From NCBI GenBank assembly GCA_026705025.1, contig JAPPBN010000026.1:280091-344090 (forward strand): a stretch of 64,000 nucleotides of DNA. Reading direction: 5' to 3'. The notes under the pieces were generated by a model. That model made no database searches and was not told the origin of the DNA. It saw nothing but the letters and a program-made list of their open reading frames with translations. The position numbers and the translations under genes were made by a program. Within the stretch, counting starts at the first letter, position 1; each line of letters opens with the position of its first letter. This document shows, piece by piece, positions 8,004 to 16,609 of this stretch. Origin of the DNA: Bin125 sp026705025 (GTDB lineage Bacteria > Chloroflexota > Dehalococcoidia > Bin125).

Positions 8004-9311
8004 GTGCTGCGTCGCTTTGCCACCGGTCGGGTGTTCTTTGGCTGGTACATCGTCTCCGGCGGGATCGTGGTACAGATCCTGCTGGGCGGGCTGGTCATGC
8101 ATGCGGCCGGGTTCTATGTCGCCGCGTTGCAGGACGAGTTCATGTGGTCGGCGACGCTGTTCGGTCTCGCGCTGGCGATGACGCGGATCGAGTCGGGCGC
8201 GCTGGGACCCGTCCAGGGCTGGGCGATCGATCGCTACGGCCCGCGGATGATGATGCGCCTGGGGATCGCCTCGACCGCGCTGGGTTTGATTCTCTTCGGG
8301 TTCATCAACAACCAGGCCACGTTCTTCATCTACTACTTCATCGTCTCCATCGGGGCGGGCGTCGGCGGGTTCATGACGCTCACGGTGGCCGTCGTGCACT
8401 GGTTCCAGCGCACCCGCGCTCGCGCGATGGGCTATCTGATGACCGGCCTGGCGATCGGCAGCTTCCTGGCGCCGCTGATCTCGTTCCTGATCGACGGCGT
8501 CGGCTGGCGCGAAACGTCGATTGGCTCGGGGGTGTTGCTCTTGGTCGCGGGACAGCTGATCGCGACACTGATCGTGAGACCGGTGGATCGTGGCGAATCG
8601 CCCGAGCCGGCTCGCGCAGCGACGGTCTCGCGGCCAGAAACGCCTGCCGCGCCCATTCAGCAGCGCCGCAACTTCACGACCCGCGAAGCGCTGCGGACGC
8701 GCTCGTTCTGGGCGCTGTCCTTCGCCCATGGTTCGCCGCTGTTGATGGTCGCGGCGGTGAGTGGATTCTTCGTCCTCCGCGTCGGCGAGATCGAGGGACT
8801 GGGTCCGGGACACGCAGCGATCGCCATCGTGATCGGCACGGTCTGTCAGATCGTCGCTCAGTTGGTAGGTGGCTATGCCGGCGACGTTATCTCGAAACGG
8901 GTGATCATCGCCATGTGCCTCGCCGGGCATGCCGCCGCGGCGATCGTCCTGGCCATCGCCAATTCCTTCCCCATGATCATCCTCGGGGCTGTCCTTCACT
9001 GGACGGCCTGGGGCGGACGCGGGCCGAACATCAATACCCTGCGCGCCGACTACTTCGGTCCAGCCAACATCGGACAGATCATGGGCTGGGCCTCGGTCGT
9101 GATGATGATCTACTCGGCCGGTGGCAGTTTGCTGACCGGAGCGCTGCGCGACCTGAGCGACGGCTGGGCGCTGCCCTTCGTGGTCGCGGGAATCGGCACG
9201 GCGAGCGGTCTGGTCTGGCTGGCGTTGGCGACTCGGCCCAAACTTCCGGACGAGCCAGCCGACGTCGATGAGCCTGAGGGGACGATGTCTTACCCTCAGG
9301 CTCGCAGTTGA
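8004..9311 (+). CDS. MFS transporter, third tandem paralogue
   Basis: This is a 435-residue, 12-helix MFS protein of the same subfamily (FFGWYIVSGGIVVQILLGGL; GPVQGWAIDRYGPR; RRNFTTREALRTRSFWALS). It is the most diverged of the three, for example VHWFQRTRARAMGY where the others have TWFERLRSRALGF. It starts at GTG, 25 bp after the previous stop. The tail is acidic, unlike the basic tails of the first two copies. It is 24 bp upstream of the GMC oxidoreductase start, which ties transport to oxidation of an alcohol-containing substrate. The substrate is unknown. Confidence 0.93.
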   Translation: MLRRFATGRVFFGWYIVSGGIVVQILLGGLVMHAAGFYVAALQDEFMWSATLFGLALAMTRIESGALGPVQGWAIDRYGPRMMMRLGIASTALGLILFGFINNQATFFIYYFIVSIGAGVGGFMTLTVAVVHWFQRTRARAMGYLMTGLAIGSFLAPLISFLIDGVGWRETSIGSGVLLLVAGQLIATLIVRPVDRGESPEPARAATVSRPETPAAPIQQRRNFTTREALRTRSFWALSFAHGSPLLMVAAVSGFFVLRVGEIEGLGPGHAAIAIVIGTVCQIVAQLVGGYAGDVISKRVIIAMCLAGHAAAAIVLAIANSFPMIILGAVLHWTAWGGRGPNINTLRADYFGPANIGQIMGWASVVMMIYSAGGSLLTGALRDLSDGWALPFVVAGIGTASGLVWLALATRPKLPDEPADVDEPEGTMSYPQARS

Positions 9312-9335
9312 GACCACCGAGTGAGGAGGAGCCAG

Positions 9336-10901
9336 ATGGAATACGACGTGATCATCGTGGGCGCCGGATCGTCGGGCGCTGTCCTGGCAACCCGATTGAG
9401 CGAAGACCGCTCGCGATCGGTCCTGTTGCTGGACGCCGGACCGGATTACCGGTCGCTGGATGAACTCCCCGGGGACGTGAACAGCATCCACGAGCCATCC
9501 GTCGTACGGCACGACTGGGGCTTCAACGCGACCTTCGTGCCAGGCCGCGACGCGCCGCTGCCTCGCGGCAAGCTGGTCGGCGGATCGTCGGCAATCAACA
9601 CGGGCGTCGCGATCCGCGGCGCGCCCGGCGACTATGACGTGTGGGCCGAGATGACCGGCGACCAGCGCTGGGCCTGGTCGGAGTGCCTGCCCTATTTCCG
9701 CGGGATTGAGGACGACAAGGACGAAGGCGGCGACTTCCACGGTCAGGGCGGCCCGATCCCGGTCCGCCGCTGGACGCTCGATGAGATGGAGGCTGTGCAG
9801 CGGGGCTTCTACGACGCCTGCGTCGCGCATGGCTTCGAGCAGACCAACGACCAGAACGACCCCGAGTCGACCGGCATTTCGCCGCTGGCGATGAACCGCG
9901 ACGGACCGCAAGAGATGACCCGATGGTCGGCCAACCTCGGATTCCTCTCGCAGGCGCGCAATCGACTCAATCTGACCGTGCGCGGACACTGCCTGGTGGA
10001 CCGGGTGCTGTTCGAGGGCAATCGGGCGGTCGGCCTGGTCGTGGAGTGCGACGGCGAGTTGCAGGAGGTCCGCGGTCAGCAAATCATCCTCTCGGCGGGC
10101 GCGATCATGAGTCCGGCGATCCTGCTGCGCAGCGGGGTCGGGCCATCTGGCGAGCTGGCGCAGCTGGGGATTCCGTCGGTTGCCGACCTGCCCGGCGTGG
10201 GCAAGCACCTGATGGACCACCCGATGACGCCGATGCTCTTCTGGCCGACGCCCGGCACGGTCGATCCGGATCGGCCACTTGCTCAGACGCTGCTGCGCTA
10301 CACGTCCGAGACGGGCGAGTTCAACGACATGCAGGTCTACCTGCTGGGTCACATCCAGATTGGTCCCCAGGCCCGATTCGGCGCCTGGGTCGGCGAGAAT
10401 GAGCGGGAAGAAGAGGCCAGCTGGGTGTTCGGCATTGCTCCGGGCGTGCAGCTGCCCAACTCCTACGGCTCGGTGACGCTGCAGAGCGCAGACTACGCAC
10501 AGCATCCCAATATCGATCTGAAGTTTGACGAACACGAAGGAGATCGGGTTCGTCTGCGAGAGGGCGCCAGACTGGCCTGGAACCTGGCTCACTCCGACGA
10601 GATGAGTTCCTTCCATCAGGGCGCGATCGACATTGATCAGGAAACCGTAGACGACGACGAGAAGCTCGACGAGTGGATCCACGCCACCGCAACCAGCATG
10701 GCCCACCCAACCTGCACCTGTCCCATGGGCCCCGACCCGTCTGAAGGCGCCGTCGTCGACAGCGAGGGCCGGGTCCACGGCGTCGAGAATCTCCGCGTGG
10801 TGGATGGCTCGATCATGCCCACAGTGGTGCGGGCCAATACCAACTTCACCTGCATGATGATGGGCGAACGTGTCGCCGAGTGGATGGCGGCGGAGTTGTA
10901 G
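9336..10901 (+). CDS. GMC-family FAD-dependent oxidoreductase (choline dehydrogenase/alcohol oxidase-like)
   Basis: The 521-residue flavoenzyme oxidises an alcohol group on an unidentified substrate. The FAD-binding motif is VIIVGAGSSGAVLATRLSED at the N-terminus; the GMC signatures are LPRGKLVGGSSAINTGVAIR near residue 75 and GAIMSPAILLRSGVGPS near residue 255. Near the C-terminus, AHPTCTCPMG carries the expected active-site His and RANTNFTCMMMGER the final FAD-domain motif. No signal peptide is seen, so it is probably cytoplasmic. The start at 9336 was chosen because GAGGAGGA precedes it; a GTG five codons earlier is possible. It is the last gene of the MFS operon. Confidence 0.94.
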   Translation: MEYDVIIVGAGSSGAVLATRLSEDRSRSVLLLDAGPDYRSLDELPGDVNSIHEPSVVRHDWGFNATFVPGRDAPLPRGKLVGGSSAINTGVAIRGAPGDYDVWAEMTGDQRWAWSECLPYFRGIEDDKDEGGDFHGQGGPIPVRRWTLDEMEAVQRGFYDACVAHGFEQTNDQNDPESTGISPLAMNRDGPQEMTRWSANLGFLSQARNRLNLTVRGHCLVDRVLFEGNRAVGLVVECDGELQEVRGQQIILSAGAIMSPAILLRSGVGPSGELAQLGIPSVADLPGVGKHLMDHPMTPMLFWPTPGTVDPDRPLAQTLLRYTSETGEFNDMQVYLLGHIQIGPQARFGAWVGENEREEEASWVFGIAPGVQLPNSYGSVTLQSADYAQHPNIDLKFDEHEGDRVRLREGARLAWNLAHSDEMSSFHQGAIDIDQETVDDDEKLDEWIHATATSMAHPTCTCPMGPDPSEGAVVDSEGRVHGVENLRVVDGSIMPTVVRANTNFTCMMMGERVAEWMAAEL

Positions 10902-10959
10902 CGAGGTTGACGGCCCGGCGTCGCGCGCCTGCATCGGGCGCCGGGGCTGGGTCGAACTT

Positions 10960-11215
10960 CGCTTTGGGCGGGAAATCGGTCTTGAGGGTGAATTTGGGTC
11001 AGTTTGTGCTGATTTCGTGTCCTGGATTGACAATTGTGCGTCCGGGAGTCCAGATTTGTCCAGATTTGTCCAGATCTGTCTCGATGAGTCTCGAACCGGT
11101 GATGATTCCTCTGGACAGGACCGGCTGGTTCCAGGCATGTCTTGAGAGAGCATGGGATTGCCCGGGAGCATCGAGTAGACCTCGCCGCTATTGACGTTCA
11201 TATGTTCTGATGCTA
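10960..11215 (+). repeat. Phased 10-bp repeat element, copy A (fills the 10902-11278 gap)
   Basis: This lies between the convergent ends of the GMC oxidoreductase and a CoA-transferase; no gene was found in the gap. At 11048-11097 five units begin GTC at exactly 10-bp intervals (GTCCAGATTT, GTCCAGATTT, GTCCAGATCT, GTCTCGATGA, GTCTCGAACC). Upstream are TGTCCTGG and GCGTCCGGGAG, and at the far end TCATATGTTCTGATG (11198-11212). The same succession occurs, on the other strand, at 39903-40155, so this is a repeated element. It encodes no convincing protein. Confidence 0.7.
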
Positions 11216-11278
11216 CCGGGATCGGGTGTCCGGCGGGTCGGCGAGGTTCATCCGTGTACGGGCCTCGGGGACCTGGTG

Positions 11279-12499
11279 TTAGCTCAATGCGCCGGACGCG
11301 GCCAGTTCCTCGATCTCGCTGTCGCTCAGCCCCAACACGCCATTGAGAATCTGCAGGTTGTGCTCGCCGTACTGCGGCGCGGGGCGGGCGGGTTGGATCG
11401 GCGTGTCGGAGAGGATGTAGCGCGGGCCTTCGATGACGGTCTCGCCGTGGAGGTCGTGTGGCAGACGGCGGAAGTGATTGCGGTGCGCGAGTTGTGGGTC
11501 GTTTGCGGCGTCCTCGGTGGTTGCGAGGCGATGGGCGGAGATTCCGGCACGCTGCAGCGTCTCCTCGATGTCCGCGCCACTCATTCCTGCTGCCCAGCTG
11601 GTGATCGCTGCGTCGATTTCCTTCTGATGCTCCCGGCGCTGTTCAAGCGACATCGACTGTTCCGCGCCAATGACTTCGGCCAATGTTGCCCACTGATCGT
11701 CAGTTGCGACGGCGATCGCAACCCAGGCCTCCGTGCGGCCTTCTGGAACGAGGCAGGGGTAGACGCCGTGGGGACACATCTGCGGATCATCGTTGCCTCG
11801 GCGCTGGAGCGCCGGCCCGCCGTTCTTGTAGTCGATCAACGCGGGAGCGAGCAGTTGCATGCTGCCTTCGGCCTGCGCCTGGTCGATGAAGACGCCTTCA
11901 CCGGTCCGGTCGCGGTGGTCGAGCGCGGCCAGCAGCGCGGTCAGGGCGAATCGCGGCGCGGGATAGTCGGTGTACGGACCGAAGGGCCCGGCCGGCGCGC
12001 GGTCGGGCCAGCCGGCCAGATCCTGGATGCCGGCCATGCCGGCGCCCTGGCTGCCGAATCCGCTGACCTGGTTGTAGGGCCCGTTCTGACCGAGCAGGGT
12101 GCTGCTCAGCATGATCAACTCGGGCTTGAGCTCGCGCAGATGTGAGTAGTCGAGCTGCCAGCGCGCCAGCACGCCGGCGGTGAATGACTCGCAGACGATG
12201 TCGGCCCAGATGGCCAGGCGGCGGAATATCTCTTGCGCTTCGGGCACACGCAGATCGAGCGTCAATCCCCACTTGCCCGCGTTCACATTGCCGTAGAGCC
12301 CCGAGTTCTCGACGCCGGGCTCGTCGCCGTGAAAGGGGCCGACGACCCGCGCCGTGTCGATTCGGGCGGGCGATTCCACCCGGATCACAGTCGCCCCGTA
12401 GTCGGCCATCGCCCGTCCCACCGTCGGTCCGGCCACGATCCAACTCAGGTCGAGAATCTTCACTCCGGCCAGTGGTCCGGCTCCATCGGGCAGGGTCAT
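11279..12499 (-). CDS. Family III CoA-transferase (CaiB/BaiF)
   Basis: This 406-residue single-domain protein transfers CoA between organic acids. It opens GPLAGVKILDLSWIVAGPT, the usual CoA-binding N-terminus, and carries the catalytic Asp178 in YTDYPAPRF, 22 residues before the Gly of RDRTGEG. Length and motif layout match active formyl-CoA/succinyl-CoA-type transferases. The start overlaps the stop of the upstream CoA-transferase by four bases, so the two are translationally coupled and may form a heteromer or act on related substrates. Substrate is unknown. Confidence 0.93.
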   Translation of the reverse strand: MTLPDGAGPLAGVKILDLSWIVAGPTVGRAMADYGATVIRVESPARIDTARVVGPFHGDEPGVENSGLYGNVNAGKWGLTLDLRVPEAQEIFRRLAIWADIVCESFTAGVLARWQLDYSHLRELKPELIMLSSTLLGQNGPYNQVSGFGSQGAGMAGIQDLAGWPDRAPAGPFGPYTDYPAPRFALTALLAALDHRDRTGEGVFIDQAQAEGSMQLLAPALIDYKNGGPALQRRGNDDPQMCPHGVYPCLVPEGRTEAWVAIAVATDDQWATLAEVIGAEQSMSLEQRREHQKEIDAAITSWAAGMSGADIEETLQRAGISAHRLATTEDAANDPQLAHRNHFRRLPHDLHGETVIEGPRYILSDTPIQPARPAPQYGEHNLQILNGVLGLSDSEIEELAASGALS

Positions 12500-13734
12500 A
12501 TCACGCCCTCCGAACGCAGTCGGCCAAGCTCGTCTGCACTGATTCCCAGTGCGCCGTAGACCTCAGCATTGTGCTGACCGAGCTCGGGCGGCGGACGTCG
12601 ACAGATGCCCTGGTGTTGACCGTCCACGAGGATGTTCAGCGGCGGTCCCGGATACGTGACGCGGCGGCTATCGGCATGCTCGAGCTCCTGCCAGAAGCCG
12701 CGATGGTCGAGTTGCGGGCTGTCGCCGAGGTCGACGATGTCGAGCACCGGCGCGAGCAGCAGGTCGTACTCAATCGAGATATCCAGCATCTCCTGCTTGG
12801 TGCGGCTCGCGACGGCCTCGCGCATAATGTCCTGGATACGGGGAAAGAGCGCCGGATCCGCCTGGCCGGTCGCGACACGATCCGCGTAGGTGACGAAGTT
12901 CTCGTTCAACAACTCCGGCTCCGCTGCGCCGATCTCGACCAGCCACTTGACGGCGTGATTGGCGAAGTGTCCGACCGCCGGCCCCGGTCCCATCAGCAGG
13001 ACGATGTAGCCGTCGGCCACGTCGGCCGTCCCGCGGATCGCCTGGCCTCGGATCTTGACTCCGCCGCCGTAGCGTTCGGGGTCGGCAGCTCCAAGCTGGT
13101 GAGCGAGCACCTGAGCCAGTGTCGCCTGGGCCGCCGAGACCTGCGCCGAGATATCGACATGCTGTCCATGACCGGTCTGGTGACGGGCGTGCAACGCCAG
13201 CATCGAACCGCCACCGGCGTCGCCGGAGGCGTGACCCCAGGCCTGCGGTTGGGAGATCCGCACGGGGGCCCGATCGTCGTCGCCGCTCATCAGCAGGGGC
13301 GTGCCGGCAGCCCAGATCGCCAGATCGGAACCGACGTAGTGCGATTTTGGACCGGTCTGACCGAATGCACTGATTGATGTGTAGATCAGACGGGGAAATC
13401 GGTCGTGCAGCGTCTCGTAGTCGAGCCCCAGCTCCGCCATGCGGCCAACATCTGACGACTCGAGCAGGAAGTCGGCCGATTCGAGAAGCTGAAGGAGCAG
13501 TTCACGTCCACGAGAGTCCTCGAGGTTGCAGGTGATCCCGCGCTTGCCCCGTGTGTAGGCGGCCCAATAGATCGATTCGTCAGGACGGTCGGCGAAGAAC
13601 GGTGCGACGCCGCGCCCGGTCGATCCTGTCGGAGGTTCGACCTGGATCACGTCGGCGCCGAGGTCTGCGAGCATTTGCCCGGCAAGGACGCCGCGTTCGT
13701 CGGTGAGGTCGATGACGCGGTAGGGAGAGAGCAT
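12496..13734 (-). CDS. Family III CoA-transferase homologue, catalytic Asp not at the usual position
   Basis: The 412-residue CaiB/BaiF protein begins MLSPYRVIDLTDERGVLAGQ and has the family core (GADVIQVEPP; KRGITCNLED). At the expected catalytic site, 22 residues before the Gly of HQTGHGQ, it has QAWGHASGDAGGG, with Trp or His in place of the usual Asp; an Asp lies six residues later. It may be a catalytically altered subfamily or a non-catalytic partner of the following gene, with which it overlaps by four bases. It lies 24 bp downstream of the DinB-like gene and probably shares its transcript. Confidence 0.88.
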   Translation of the reverse strand: MLSPYRVIDLTDERGVLAGQMLADLGADVIQVEPPTGSTGRGVAPFFADRPDESIYWAAYTRGKRGITCNLEDSRGRELLLQLLESADFLLESSDVGRMAELGLDYETLHDRFPRLIYTSISAFGQTGPKSHYVGSDLAIWAAGTPLLMSGDDDRAPVRISQPQAWGHASGDAGGGSMLALHARHQTGHGQHVDISAQVSAAQATLAQVLAHQLGAADPERYGGGVKIRGQAIRGTADVADGYIVLLMGPGPAVGHFANHAVKWLVEIGAAEPELLNENFVTYADRVATGQADPALFPRIQDIMREAVASRTKQEMLDISIEYDLLLAPVLDIVDLGDSPQLDHRGFWQELEHADSRRVTYPGPPLNILVDGQHQGICRRPPPELGQHNAEVYGALGISADELGRLRSEGVI

Positions 13735-13758
13735 GAGCGGCAGGGTAACGCGAGTTGG

Positions 13759-14541
13759 CTACTGGCTCTGCTGCGGGCGGCCTTCTCCGGGTGGGCCGGC
13801 GAAGGCCTGGGCGACCTGGAGGAACTCCTCGGCGGCTCCGGGGGTGTAGGTGAGGTCGGTGTCCCGGTAGTGGATCCGTTGTGTGGCGACGCGGCAGAAA
13901 TCGACGGCCGTGCCGGAGATGACATTCGCCGCGTCTTCCTCGCCACGGGTCCAACCGGCGCCCGAAGGCAACTCAAGCTGTAATCGCAGCGGCTCTGCAT
14001 TCGGCTCCAGGCCGCGAGTCTGATAGGCGAACTGGCGAGTGATGTAGCCGAGATGCGCGATGTGTTGGAGTCGATCGGAGTGGATCGGGTCGATACCCGC
14101 GCCGTCGAGCGCATCGAGTCCGTGCGACCAGCACTCCATCAACCGGGCGGTGGCAAAGGATCTGGCGCTCATCGGCGGACCGGCCCAGGGCAAGCGATCG
14201 CGGCCGTCTCTAGCGCGCAGCGCCGCTTCCATCCGGTCTCGACATGCCCGCCACCAATCGACGAGCTGGACCCGCGTCATATGACGCGAGCTGTCCTGCA
14301 AGGCTGAACGGGTGCCGTCCTCGGAGCGGTCGCCGCCGGACATGGTCTGCGACGCGCCGGATGCGACGCTGGTGGCGGACTCGTCGACTTCAGCCAGATG
14401 CGAGATCACATCGCGGACCATCCAGCCGCGGCAGGGCGTGTCGTGCTGCCAGAGTTCATCGGGGAGGTCTGCGAGCTGGGCGTCGAGGTACCGCTGCTCT
14501 GCGACGAGGTCGTCGATGAGTTGTTGGTATGGATCCTTCAT
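13759..14541 (-). CDS. DinB/maleylpyruvate-isomerase-fold metal-binding protein (TIGR03084-like)
   Basis: This 260-residue protein begins MKDPYQQLIDDLVAEQRYLD and has the N-terminal four-helix pattern of mycothiol-dependent maleylpyruvate isomerase relatives. That pattern includes TPCRGWMVRDVISHLAEVDE with the metal-site His and, near residue 138, ECWSHGLDALD with a second His. The C-terminal part resembles the conserved half of TIGR03084 proteins. The biochemical role is not known; the family is often found beside CoA-transferase and acyl-CoA genes, as here. It is probably the first gene of a unit with the two CoA-transferases. ATG at 14541 has AAGAGCTCC upstream, a modest ribosome site. Confidence 0.82.
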   Translation of the reverse strand: MKDPYQQLIDDLVAEQRYLDAQLADLPDELWQHDTPCRGWMVRDVISHLAEVDESATSVASGASQTMSGGDRSEDGTRSALQDSSRHMTRVQLVDWWRACRDRMEAALRARDGRDRLPWAGPPMSARSFATARLMECWSHGLDALDGAGIDPIHSDRLQHIAHLGYITRQFAYQTRGLEPNAEPLRLQLELPSGAGWTRGEEDAANVISGTAVDFCRVATQRIHYRDTDLTYTPGAAEEFLQVAQAFAGPPGEGRPQQSQ

Positions 14542-14572
14542 GGAGCTCTTCTTCGACCTCCCTGTCCAGACT

Positions 14573-14668
14573 CGTCATTGCCGCGCTCCGTCCCGGCAAA
14601 CTCGCCGCGCTCATGACGGGCGCCTGTTCCCGAACAGCGAGATACCCGCGGCAAGCGCGGGTATGACG
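14573..14668. repeat. Dispersed palindromic repeat (BIME-like), about 96 bp
   Basis: It begins CGTCATTGCCGCG and ends CGCGGGTATGACG, ends that are near-inverted copies of each other. Inside is a strong hairpin, ATACCCGCG-gcaag-CGCGGGTAT. The same pair of ends, at almost the same distance, recurs at 44928-45022, and a collapsed form is at 1421-1451. It fills the gap between two minus-strand genes and may terminate the upstream transcript. Confidence 0.8.
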
Positions 14669-14684
14669 GATCCTGGTCGGGTGC

Positions 14685-15782
14685 CTAATCCACTATCGGA
14701 TTTGCGCCGAGCGGTCGCAGCTCGTCCATCAGCCAGGTGAGGCGTTCCTCAGTAAGGGTTGGCGGTGCGTGACCGTCTCGGGAACCGGGGTAGCCGAAGC
14801 TGCTGCGGCCTTCTTCTTGCTGCCGGACATACTGGCCCAGGCCGATCCGGCTGGCGTAGCTCAGGTTGTTGTTGACGTACTTGGGCAGGTCGTCCCAGGT
14901 GGTGGCGTGGGCCATCTCGGCCGCAACCTCGAAGTTGACGGCGTCGGCCATCTTGTCCCACTCGCCCTTGAGCGAGAGCTCGTGCAACTGCATGCCCAGC
15001 GAATCGAAGCCATGCGCCTCGAAGATGTGATGGTACGAGCGGGTCGAGCCGTAGAACGAAATCGCGCGGCGCAGACCGTCGATTGATTGTTCGACTTCCG
15101 ACTCCGTCTCGCCGAAGGCCATGAATCCACCGACGCCGAGGTCGATGTCATCGAGCGTGCGGCCGGCGCGCTTCGCGCCCTTCTCCACGTTGGGAATCAC
15201 GGTTTCCATCATCACCTTGTGGGTCATGAAGCCGTGCGGACGCAGTCCGTCGGCGCAGGCGCCGGCGACCTGGGCCATCAAGGGGCCGACGTTGGCCAGG
15301 GAGATCTTGGGTGGGTCGTAGGGAATCGGGCCCGGATCGAACATCGGGGTCATCAGCGTGTAGGTGTAGTTGTCGGAGATGTACTCGGGACGCTCGCCGG
15401 TCTGCCAGGAGTGCCAGACGGCGCGCATCATGTTGATGTAGTCCTCCATCCGCTTGGCCGGCGGCGTCCACGTACCGCCGAAGCGGCGCACGTTGTGTCC
15501 CTTGACCTGACTGCCGAGCCCGAGGTTGATCCGCCCCTTGGACAGTTCCTGCATGTCCCACGCGGCCTGGGCCATGATCATCGGCGTGCGCGGGAAGGCG
15601 ATCGTGACCGAGGAGGAGATCTCCACTCGTTCGGTGTGCTCCGCGGCGAGCATCATGTGGAAGAGCGAGTTGTGCTTGGTCTCCGGCACGACGATCGAAT
15701 CGAAACCACGCGCCTCAAGCGCCTGTACCTGCTCCTTGATCCCGCCGAGCCAACCGCCGCCAAATCCGGTTTCGATTTTCAT
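14685..15782 (-). CDS. Luciferase-like flavin/F420-dependent monooxygenase (TIGR03617-like)
   Basis: This 365-residue protein is predicted to be a TIM-barrel oxidoreductase of the bacterial luciferase superfamily. It starts MKIETGFGGGWLGG and contains GFDSIVVPETKHN, the SSVTIAFPRTPMIMAQAAWD segment and GRINLGLGSQVKGHNVRRFG, the characteristic strand-loop around the cofactor. The start at 15782 was chosen over an open frame of 40 more codons because a GGAAAGG ribosome site precedes it and the barrel begins directly. Substrate and cofactor (F420 or FMN) cannot be fixed from sequence alone. It lies upstream of the DinB-like/CoA-transferase genes, separated by a palindromic repeat. Confidence 0.9.
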   Translation of the reverse strand: MKIETGFGGGWLGGIKEQVQALEARGFDSIVVPETKHNSLFHMMLAAEHTERVEISSSVTIAFPRTPMIMAQAAWDMQELSKGRINLGLGSQVKGHNVRRFGGTWTPPAKRMEDYINMMRAVWHSWQTGERPEYISDNYTYTLMTPMFDPGPIPYDPPKISLANVGPLMAQVAGACADGLRPHGFMTHKVMMETVIPNVEKGAKRAGRTLDDIDLGVGGFMAFGETESEVEQSIDGLRRAISFYGSTRSYHHIFEAHGFDSLGMQLHELSLKGEWDKMADAVNFEVAAEMAHATTWDDLPKYVNNNLSYASRIGLGQYVRQQEEGRSSFGYPGSRDGHAPPTLTEERLTWLMDELRPLGANPIVD

Positions 15783-15923
15783 GTTGAGAGGCCTTTCCAA
15801 CGACGCTTCACGTCGACTGCGTCCGATGACTTGCATGCTAGAACGGGGTTGTTGGTTGGCGATAGCAGTGATCGATGCTTGCGCTTCTGGGTACTCTGTC
15901 AACGAAGCGAATCGGGGGTCCCC

Positions 15924-16205
15924 ATGGTTGCGGAAGAAATCGGCAATCGAGTGCTGTGTCCCATGGATGAGTTCAGGGGTCGAATTGACGAGCTGCTGGC
16001 TTGCGTTGAGTCAGGCGAGACAGTCGCCGTCACGTACGAAGACAGGGTTTTGGCAGTTTTGGCGGAAGGGGCGAAACCGGGGTTCTACACGAAGGCAAGC
16101 TGGAACAGATTGGCCGACTTCCTGGAGGTCAAGGCGACGTGGGCACCCACGAACGTTACCCGCGAAGAGATTCTGGCGTGGCGCCATGAAGGCCACAAGT
16201 GGTGA
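15924..16205 (+). CDS. Phd/YefM-like antitoxin of a VapBC-type pair
   Basis: The 93-residue protein has the Phd pattern ELLACVESGETVAVTYEDRVLAVLAE, in which an N-terminal helix is followed by GETV-x-VTxxxRxLAVL strands used for DNA binding and dimerisation. The C-terminal half would wrap the toxin. It overlaps the PIN-domain gene by seven bases, the normal antitoxin-first order. The ribosome site is weak (CGGGGG). Its base composition is somewhat less GC-rich than that of its neighbours, in keeping with a mobile stabilisation module. The function is inferred mainly from pairing with the toxin. Confidence 0.75.
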   Translation: MVAEEIGNRVLCPMDEFRGRIDELLACVESGETVAVTYEDRVLAVLAEGAKPGFYTKASWNRLADFLEVKATWAPTNVTREEILAWRHEGHKW

Positions 16206-16609
16206 GTCAGGTCGTCCTGGATGCTTCAGTCACAATAGGTTGGTTACTTGAGGATGAGCAGGACACGTTCTCTTTGTCGGTGCACCGGTCAGTCCAGGAG
16301 GACGGCGCTGTCGTACCGCAGCACTGGGAGTTCGAAGTAGCTAACTCTCTCCTGTTCGCTGAACGCAGGGGCCGCTTGGGACGTGGAGAAGCGAGGCAAC
16401 GTTTCCACTATCTGGATGACTTGGCGATTGAGATCGATGCCGCTTCCGAACTCGATCACGCGTTTTCGTTGGCCGCGGACCACGACCTCACTCTTTACGA
16501 CGCCCTGTATCTCGAACTCACGATTCGCCACAACCTGCCACTGGCCACTCTGGACAACGAGCTTGAACGCGCGGCAAACGCGCGAGGTGTGGAAGTGTTT
16601 TCGGCCTAA
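16199..16609 (+). CDS. vapC: PIN-domain ribonuclease toxin (VapC-like)
   Basis: This 136-residue PIN-domain protein is predicted to cleave RNA with bound Mg/Mn. The acidic site residues are present: Asp8 in VVLDASVTIGWL, Glu46 in HWEFEVANSLL, Asp101 in LTLYDALYLEL and Asp119 in LATLDNEL. GTG at 16199 or the adjacent GTG at 16202 can start it; both lie inside the antitoxin gene. Its stop overlaps the stop of the convergent esterase by four bases. All catalytic residues being present suggests an active toxin held by the upstream antitoxin. Confidence 0.92.
   Translation: MVSQVVLDASVTIGWLLEDEQDTFSLSVHRSVQEDGAVVPQHWEFEVANSLLFAERRGRLGRGEARQRFHYLDDLAIEIDAASELDHAFSLAADHDLTLYDALYLELTIRHNLPLATLDNELERAANARGVEVFSA

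Noticed and set aside
7938..11201. A 1087-codon open frame on the minus strand, antisense to the third MFS gene and the GMC oxidoreductase
   Set aside because: It is opposite two clear enzyme genes, its translation is rich in Arg, His, Asp and Gly without any motif, and such long antisense frames arise from GC-rich codon bias.
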